A stretch of DNA of 64,000 nt from Sphingomonas sp. TREG-RG-20F-R18-01 (GTDB lineage: Bacteria > Pseudomonadota > Alphaproteobacteria > Sphingomonadales > Sphingomonadaceae): the NCBI RefSeq assembly GCF_022662475.1, contig NZ_JAKNQQ010000012.1, positions 1-64,000 of the forward strand. Direction: 5' to 3'. How positions within the stretch are numbered: the stretch's first letter is position 1; each line of letters begins with the position of its first letter. Made by a program: the position numbers and the translations under genes. Under the pieces are notes generated by a model, which saw only the letters and a program-made list of their open reading frames with translations, did not search any database and had not been told where the DNA came from. Positions 58,716 to 64,000 of this stretch are shown in pieces.

Positions 58716-60638
58716 GTGAGCGGTAGGTGGATGCGGAGCGACGAAGGGTCGCAACCAGGTGCGATCGCGTTCGTGGCCATCGTTGGCTTGGTGCTGAGCG
58801 CAGCGATCGGCGCCGTCGCTGTCCTGTTCAAGGCGCATCTGCTCAACGCCCACACGCCGTGGCGGAAGGTGCCGGCCGCGCTCTGGGCACTGAAGGGCTA
58901 CCCGATCGTCTATCAGCCGTTTTTGATTGGGTTCGGCATTGGCCTCGTCCTGACCGTCGTAATTATCGTCTCGACGCTGTTCACGCGCCAGAAGCTGCAC
59001 GGCGAGGCGCGTTGGGCGCGCGCCCCCGAGGTCAAGAAGGGTCTGTTGCTGTCCGAAACCGGCATCGTGCTCGGCAAGTTCAATGGGAAGGTCATGCGCT
59101 TCGGCGGGCCTGAGCATGTCATGCTCGAAGCGCCGACCCGCGCGGGCAAGGGTGTGGGCGTCATCATCCCCAACCTGCTCGACTGGCCGGACTCGTTGGT
59201 CGTGCTCGACATCAAGCAGGAGAATTACGACAACACCGCCGGCTATCGGAAGGACGTCCTTCGCCAGATCGTGCTGCTGTTCAATCCGCTCGATCCGACT
59301 GGCCGCACCGTGCGGTGGAATCCGCTCGGCTACATCAATCGGCGAGACCCGGTCGAGGTCATCAACGAGCTGCAGAAGATCGCGGCGATGCTCTACCCCG
59401 ACCCTCTCACAGGTGAGAAGTTCTGGGCTGAGGGCGCTCGAACGGCGTTCCTCGGCGTGACCGCCTACATCGCCGCGACCGTCGACGATGGCGAGGACGC
59501 GCTCCCGTTCACGATCGGCGAGGTCTATCGGCAGTTCGCGGCCGTCGATGCTCAGCGACGTTTTCCAAAGATCATCGCGACGCGGGAGAAGGCTGGGAAG
59601 CCACTGTCGACCGCGTGCGTCTCGGCGATTCAGGACTACACCGGCTCGTCGGCAAACACATTCTCTGGCTTGCGCCAGTCGGTCACGTCCAAGATCAATG
59701 CCTGGCTGAACCCATATGTCGATGCCGCGACGTCGGAGAGCGATTTCGATTTGGGCGAGTTCCGAGATAAGCGGATCTCGCTCTACCTCGGCGTCTCGCC
59801 GGACGATCTGGAGCGGGTCGCCCCGATCTACGGGCTGCTTTTCCAGCAACTCATCGACCGCAACGTCCGCGAGCTGCCGAAGGACGGTAAGCATCAGGTC
59901 AAGGTGCTGCTCGCACTCGACGAGTTCGCGAGCCTCGGTAAGTGCACCGTGCTGGCAAACGCCTTCAGCTATGTCGCTGGTTATGGGTTGCGGATGTTGC
60001 CGGCGTTCCAGTCGCTCGAGCAGATCCAGGGCGTCTATGGCGACAAGGTGGCGGCCGACATCGAGCGCAACTGCGCGGTGCGGCTCGTGCTGCGTCCTGC
60101 CGCCTTGTCCGAGGCGAAGAAGATCTCGGACCAGCTCGGCAGCTACACGTACAAGGCCCGCTCGCGCTCGATGGGGACGTGGGGTGGCGGGGGCGGCTCG
60201 ACCTCGGAGTCCGACCAACGCCGGCCGCTGATGCTACCGCAGGAGGTCGAGCTTCTGCCGGAGAACGATCTGATCGTGTTCCGGCGCGGCATGTACGCGA
60301 CCTACGGCAAGAAGGTCCGCTATTACGCGGAAAAGCATCTGATCGAGCGGACCAAGATTCCGGCCCCTCAGATGCCCCCGATCCGTGTCGATCCGGCGAT
60401 CGCCGCCAACAGTCTCCGCGTCATCGAAGCGACGCAGGTCGCCGAGACCGCTCCCGCGGCGCCGGCGACGTCAGAGACTACCCCTGCTCCCGAGGCTGGC
60501 GGCGCCAATGGAGGCGCTACGAGGAAGGGACGCAAATTGAACCAGGCTGCGATCGATGATTGTCTTCAGGTTCAACCTAAGGACCGCGTCCGCAAGCTTT
60601 TCGAGGGGGTGTGCCTGGTTCACGATAAGACTGCCTAA
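58716..60638 (+). CDS. virD4: VirD4/TraG coupling protein
   Basis: The 640-residue protein starts at a GTG after GGAGG. It has two membrane helices near the N-terminus, Walker A APTRAGKGVGVIIPNLLDW (about residues 138-157) and Walker B LLALDEFASLGK (about 399-410). It ends with an Ala/Thr-rich tail. It brings the relaxase-DNA complex to the channel. It is last in the T4SS operon. Confidence 0.94.
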   Translation: MSGRWMRSDEGSQPGAIAFVAIVGLVLSAAIGAVAVLFKAHLLNAHTPWRKVPAALWALKGYPIVYQPFLIGFGIGLVLTVVIIVSTLFTRQKLHGEARWARAPEVKKGLLLSETGIVLGKFNGKVMRFGGPEHVMLEAPTRAGKGVGVIIPNLLDWPDSLVVLDIKQENYDNTAGYRKDVLRQIVLLFNPLDPTGRTVRWNPLGYINRRDPVEVINELQKIAAMLYPDPLTGEKFWAEGARTAFLGVTAYIAATVDDGEDALPFTIGEVYRQFAAVDAQRRFPKIIATREKAGKPLSTACVSAIQDYTGSSANTFSGLRQSVTSKINAWLNPYVDAATSESDFDLGEFRDKRISLYLGVSPDDLERVAPIYGLLFQQLIDRNVRELPKDGKHQVKVLLALDEFASLGKCTVLANAFSYVAGYGLRMLPAFQSLEQIQGVYGDKVAADIERNCAVRLVLRPAALSEAKKISDQLGSYTYKARSRSMGTWGGGGGSTSESDQRRPLMLPQEVELLPENDLIVFRRGMYATYGKKVRYYAEKHLIERTKIPAPQMPPIRVDPAIAANSLRVIEATQVAETAPAAPATSETTPAPEAGGANGGATRKGRKLNQAAIDDCLQVQPKDRVRKLFEGVCLVHDKTA

Positions 60639-61326
60639 GCAGGGGTCGGTACATAGAACGGACCCAGATATACGTTAAGCGCCGACAGGCCCGCTCAGGC
60701 GACGCAAATCACCTGTTTGTCATGCATCTCCGATGGCGACAGGGTTTTCCGCCATCCCTGCTGTCTAGCGACGACTTTTGGGACGAAACCGCCGTTCGCG
60801 GCTCGGCACTTGAATAACGGCTTGCGGCAAGAGAAGACGCTCCAGGCTTGGATGGAAGCCATCGTCGATTGACTGAGGCTGGACCGGCTGCGGAATGGCA
60901 GCTTCGAGCTGCTGTTGGGCAGAAAACAAACGGCCATTTCAACTGGTGTCAAAACCGATCGAGACTGTTGAAAAAGGCGGTGTTGGTAACTTCCTTGTTA
61001 AAATCGTGCTACCAAGCGCCACGAGGTGAACGATCGATGCAACGTATCCGCCGGCTCAATTCCAGAGTTACGGCTCGATGCAATGATCTTTCGCCCTTCG
61101 ACTTTTTCAACAGCCTCGGTCGAGTTCGTCAGCCGACATACGGCATCGGCCTTGCTGGCGTCGCATTGCGACAAAAATCGGGTCTTTTAGAGACTGGCAG
61201 CTTTCGGTTGCCGACAGCGCAAAATCCGTCAGTCATATGGGCCGATAAGAGGTCGGCATCTGAAGTCGCATTGTAGCGCCCGAGGAATTTACGTAAGCGA
61301 TTGACGCGTTTTGTCAGAGTATGAGC
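60639..61326. other. Gene-free region after the T4SS operon
   Basis: About 690 bases with no convincing gene. It contains the inverted-repeat element at 60956-61123. A short minus-strand peptide end (WRKTLSPSEMHDKQVICVA, stop near 60695) could be the tail of a lost gene. Confidence 0.5.
60956..61123. mobile_element. Candidate MITE or IS remnant
   Basis: CGATCGAGACTGTTGAAAAA (from 60956) and CTTTTTCAACAGCCTCGGTC (from 61102) are inverted repeats of about 20 bases with few mismatches. They enclose about 125 bases without coding potential. GAC/GGCTGTTGAAAAA ends are common at IS and MITE termini. Confidence 0.5.
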
Positions 61327-61689
61327 TTACCTATTTCCGTCCCGAGATATAAATAACTTTATATTGGCATCTCCCCAGATTTTGAGTTCTTCCAAGATCG
61401 GCGTCAGGGTGCGCCCTCTTTCCGAAAGGCTATATTCGACCTTCGGTGGGACTTGCGCATATACGACCCTGTAGATCAGGCCGTCCGCCTCCATCTCGCG
61501 CAACTGATTGGTCAGTGTTCGCGGCGTGATGCCAGGCATCACTCGAACTAACTCATTGAACCGGAAGATACCGCCTTTCAGCAGATGCCAGAGGATGACG
61601 CATTTCCACTTGCCGTCGATGATGCTGATCGCTGCCTCGACGGGACATCCGGGATTACAGTCTAGGCGGGAATGGCGGGCCTTGGCCAT
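61327..61689 (-). CDS. HxlR family transcriptional regulator
   Basis: The 120-residue protein has the HxlR pattern: CPVEAAISIIDGKWKCVILW, HLLKGGIFRFNELVRVMPGI, TPRTLTNQLREMEADGLIYR and YSLSERGRTLTPILEEL. A CNPGCP segment near the N-terminus could sense electrophiles or quinones. It is divergent from the alcohol dehydrogenase gene by about 100 bases, the common regulator-target layout. An ATG at 61689 follows AAAGGA. Confidence 0.92.
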   Translation of the reverse strand: MAKARHSRLDCNPGCPVEAAISIIDGKWKCVILWHLLKGGIFRFNELVRVMPGITPRTLTNQLREMEADGLIYRVVYAQVPPKVEYSLSERGRTLTPILEELKIWGDANIKLFISRDGNR

Positions 61690-61787
61690 CAAGGTATCCT
61701 TTTCGACACTAGGTGCGATTTTTCTGCGTACTGTGCCTTCCGGCGACCCGGCACTAGATCATGCGCTGAACAATCGGAGAAACCGCC

Positions 61788-62804
61788 ATGCGTGCCGTCG
61801 CCTACACTCAAGCAGGGCCCATCGACCATCCGCAATCCCTGCTGGACGAAGAGTTCGCCGACCCCGTTGCGCTTGGTCGCGACTTGCTCGTCGAGATCAA
61901 GGCGGTTTCGGTAAACCCCGTTGATGTGAAAGTGCGCCAGAGCGCCGAACGCACTGGCTCCGGCTGGAAGACGCTTGGATGGGATGCCGCTGGCGTGGTC
62001 AGAGCCGTGGGGGCGGATGCAACAGCGTTCCGTGTGGGCGACGAGATTTTCTATGCGGGCAGTATCGCACGGCCGGGCTCGAATTCCGAGCTTCAGCTTG
62101 TCGATGAGCGCATCGTCTCTTTGAAGCCCCGAAGCCTGGACTGGGCCGAGGCCGCAGCCCTGCCGCTGACGTCGATCACAGCCTGGGAAGCTCTGTTCGA
62201 CCGACTCGACGTGCTCAAACCCGTGCCCGGTGCGGCCAATGCCGTGCTGATTATCGGCGGTGCCGGCGGCGTCGGTTCGATGGCGATCCAACTCGCACGC
62301 CAACTGACTGATCTTACGGTCATCGCCACAGCCTCTCGCTCGGAAACGCGGGAATGGGTCAGCGGTCTGGGCGCGCATCATGTCGTCGATCACAGCCTGC
62401 CGCTCGCGCCGCAAATCGAGGCTTTCGGACTGGGGGCCCCTGCGTTTGTCTTCTCAACCACGCATACGGACCAGCATCTGGCCGATATCGCGGAACTGAT
62501 CTCGCCGCAGGGACGCTTCGCCCTGATCGACGATCCGGCGACGCTCGATGCGCTGCCTTTCAAGCGAAAGTCCGTCTCGCTCCATTGGGAATTGATGTTC
62601 ACGCGCTCGCTTTTCGATACGCCGGACATCGGCGAGCAGGGAAAGTTGTTGGCCGAAGTGTCGCGTCTGGCCGATGCCGGCCAGTTGCGAACCACGCTGA
62701 CCGAGCGCCTTTCGCCGATCAATGCCGCCAATCTCAAGACGGCTCACCGGATGGTCGAAAGCGCAAGTATGCGCGGTAAGGTCGTTCTTGAAGACTGGGG
62801 GTAA
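61788..62804 (+). CDS. Zinc-type alcohol dehydrogenase-like (quinone oxidoreductase family)
   Basis: The 338-residue protein is a medium-chain reductase: VSVNPVDVKVRQSAERTGSG, GWDAAGVVRAVGADAT and the nucleotide site LIIGGAGGVGSMAIQLAR. It lacks the structural-zinc cysteines, so it is the NADPH-linked quinone reductase type despite the usual name. It is probably controlled by the divergent HxlR regulator. Confidence 0.9.
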   Translation: MRAVAYTQAGPIDHPQSLLDEEFADPVALGRDLLVEIKAVSVNPVDVKVRQSAERTGSGWKTLGWDAAGVVRAVGADATAFRVGDEIFYAGSIARPGSNSELQLVDERIVSLKPRSLDWAEAAALPLTSITAWEALFDRLDVLKPVPGAANAVLIIGGAGGVGSMAIQLARQLTDLTVIATASRSETREWVSGLGAHHVVDHSLPLAPQIEAFGLGAPAFVFSTTHTDQHLADIAELISPQGRFALIDDPATLDALPFKRKSVSLHWELMFTRSLFDTPDIGEQGKLLAEVSRLADAGQLRTTLTERLSPINAANLKTAHRMVESASMRGKVVLEDWG

Positions 62805-62870
62805 CACTTTTCCTGCGCCCCGCCGTCGGTCCACGCCCATGAAGGGCATGGGCCGAATCGGCGCTTTGCG

Positions 62871-63188
62871 TTACCAGCGGCGACCGTTGTGCTTGGCATC
62901 ATAGATGTGCCGGCTTGCCCGATCTTCGCGGTGCTGCAGCAACGCGCGATCATATCCGCTGAGGCTGCCGCCGTGGCGATAGCGCATACGCGCTTCCTGA
63001 CGGTGGATCGAGCGCTGCTGCGCCTCCACCCGACGGGCTTCGTGCGGAGTCAGGCTGCCGTTGCGCAAACCATCATTGATCCGGCGCTGCTGATGATAAT
63101 GGCGCTGGTCGATGGTTTGTGCCTGCGCCGCGCCGGTCATCAGACCCATCGTGAGAAGCGTTGCCATGATAAGATGCGTGGTTTTCAT
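62871..63188 (-). CDS. Small exported basic protein
   Basis: The 105-residue protein has a signal peptide (LIMATLLTMGLMTGAAQAQ). The mature part is rich in Arg, His and Gln (RHYHQQRRINDGLRNGSLTP, HEARRVEAQQRSIHRQEAR). AAGGAG precedes the ATG at 63188. It resembles small periplasmic proteins of sphingomonads; function unknown. Confidence 0.75.
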   Translation of the reverse strand: MKTTHLIMATLLTMGLMTGAAQAQTIDQRHYHQQRRINDGLRNGSLTPHEARRVEAQQRSIHRQEARMRYRHGGSLSGYDRALLQHREDRASRHIYDAKHNGRRW

Positions 63189-63292
63189 ACAATCTCTCCT
63201 TGCGTGTCGTAAATACATGTCTTTTCTGGACCTCACCCGCTGAACACTGCTCGAATGACGCTTGCAGCAACGGTTCATTCCGCGTCGAAAGG

Positions 63293-64000
63293 CTATTGTG
63301 GTTGAAGCCGAACGAAATCGTCGGCGACGGTTAACGAGAACTGATTGCCGCCACCCGGTAACTGAGGGCAAGTCAGGTTACAGAAAGTCGCACCGAGCCA
63401 ATAGGCCGGGGTGGCATAAGGGTCGGCCGGGTCGTCGCCCAACACTTGGGTCGCCCGCTGATAGGGCAGCGAGTACGTCGCCAGAACGACGTTGTTCTTG
63501 TCGAAATACCCTTGCGCTTGCGCGAGGAAGTTGTTGTCGCCGATAAAGCGATCGGTGAACCAGGTCGGCGTCGTTTCGTCGCCGATGGCGAGAAAATCTT
63601 TCCATTCCTCATACGCGATCGGGTTGCCCGCCTTTCCTCGTGCAAGTGCGTAATTATAGAAGCCCAGCACCGTTTCCTTGCCGAGCGGATCGTCGGTGAC
63701 GGACGCGGCGGCGTCGGCCCCATATGCGGCGCCCTTCGCCTTGAACTGCGCGCTGATCGGATCTTTCAGGAACGGCAGGAAATAGCTCACGAGCGAGAAT
63801 TCGGAGCTGATAAAAGGCTTCGTCGGCACCTGCGTCCGGGCAAAGCTCACCGCCCCGACAAGGCCGCTGTCCAGATTGGCGAAGCGCGCGTTCTCGATAC
63901 CATCGTCACCGCTGAACGATGCGACGTGGAGATGCAGATCGATCCCGGCAACGGCCGGATTGGTGTCGGCGTAATGCATCAGCGCCTTCACCGCCGGCGT
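63293..64000 (-). CDS. Possible glycosidase-like protein, C-terminal part only
   Basis: The frame is open at the window edge, so the N-terminus is missing. It contains AVAGIDLHLHVASFSGDDGI, TKPFISSEFSLVSYF (a possible acid residue at a barrel strand end) and a cysteine pair FCNLTCPQ near the end. The style suggests a TIM-barrel glycoside hydrolase, but the family is not certain. Confidence 0.55.
   Translation of the reverse strand, partial: TPAVKALMHYADTNPAVAGIDLHLHVASFSGDDGIENARFANLDSGLVGAVSFARTQVPTKPFISSEFSLVSYFLPFLKDPISAQFKAKGAAYGADAAASVTDDPLGKETVLGFYNYALARGKAGNPIAYEEWKDFLAIGDETTPTWFTDRFIGDNNFLAQAQGYFDKNNVVLATYSLPYQRATQVLGDDPADPYATPAYWLGATFCNLTCPQLPGGGNQFSLTVADDFVRLQPQ

Noticed and set aside
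58581..60218. A 545-codon minus-strand open frame opposite virD4, and a similar 498-codon frame opposite virB4
   Set aside because: Both are antisense shadows of intact T4SS ATPases with clear motifs.
1..64000. CRISPR array
   Set aside because: No set of regularly spaced direct repeats with unique spacers was seen. The hexamer array and the iterons do not have that form.
1..64000. tRNA or rRNA genes
   Set aside because: No cloverleaf or rRNA-like stretch was noticed while reading, although no scan could be run.

Overview
The window is a GC-rich stretch of an alphaproteobacterial plasmid, most likely from a sphingomonad. The plasmid call rests on a ParA cassette with a repeat-rich upstream region, two unrelated replication initiators (RepA/RPA type and RepC type) on either side of an iteron cluster, and a complete VirB1-VirB11/VirD4 type IV secretion operon. 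The sphingomonad call is by overall likeness of the gene set (MucR, DUF2493, DUF3768, ArdC, strawberry-notch helicase, LPD7 protein) and was not checked by any search.

Layout. 0-1.5 kb: parA, a small ribbon-helix-helix-like partner, and a hexamer repeat that may be the centromere. 1.7-2.9 kb: remnants of a tyrosine recombinase and a UmuC polymerase, inverted repeats, and a 26-residue membrane peptide gene with a leader hairpin. 2.9-8 kb: small accessory genes (MucR-like, VbhA-like antitoxin, DUF3768, single-domain response regulator, ssb). 8-33 kb: a long, almost entirely minus-strand accessory block. It holds many small proteins of unknown function, DUF2493, two PP-loop ATPases, ArdC antirestriction protein, a large ParB-like protein, a 1406-residue methyltransferase/strawberry-notch helicase, a toprim primase-like protein, HNH nucleases and a second type of SSB. 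This block is broken by a low-GC type ISP-like restriction-modification pseudogene that carries an IS5-family insertion. 33-37.6 kb: RES/Xre toxin-antitoxin, a winged-helix protein with operator-like repeats, two unknown proteins and a duplicate ssb. 38.8-41.8 kb: RepA, iterons, RepC and a candidate antisense RNA. 42-45.7 kb: Xre, LysR, GNAT and recombinase-like genes. 46-60.6 kb: the T4SS operon. 60.6-64 kb: a possible MITE, an HxlR regulator divergent from a zinc-type alcohol dehydrogenase, a small exported protein and the edge of a possible glycosidase.

How it fits together. ParA and its partner would segregate the plasmid, RepA/RepC replicate it, and VirB/VirD4 transfer it. No relaxase was seen in this window. 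The 8-33 kb block looks like an establishment or anti-restriction region (three SSBs, ArdC, ParB-like protein, DNA methyltransferase-helicase). The least explained signals are non-coding. A roughly 80-nt element with covarying stems occurs three times, next to both duplicate ssb genes and the DUF2493 gene. A second covarying element of about 95 nt occurs twice. A purine-rich leader motif precedes at least seven minus-strand genes, and in two of them it is followed by a hairpin with an identical 7-nt loop on different stems. Several genes carry single lesions (in-frame stops, homopolymer frameshifts), which are either real decay or sequencing errors.
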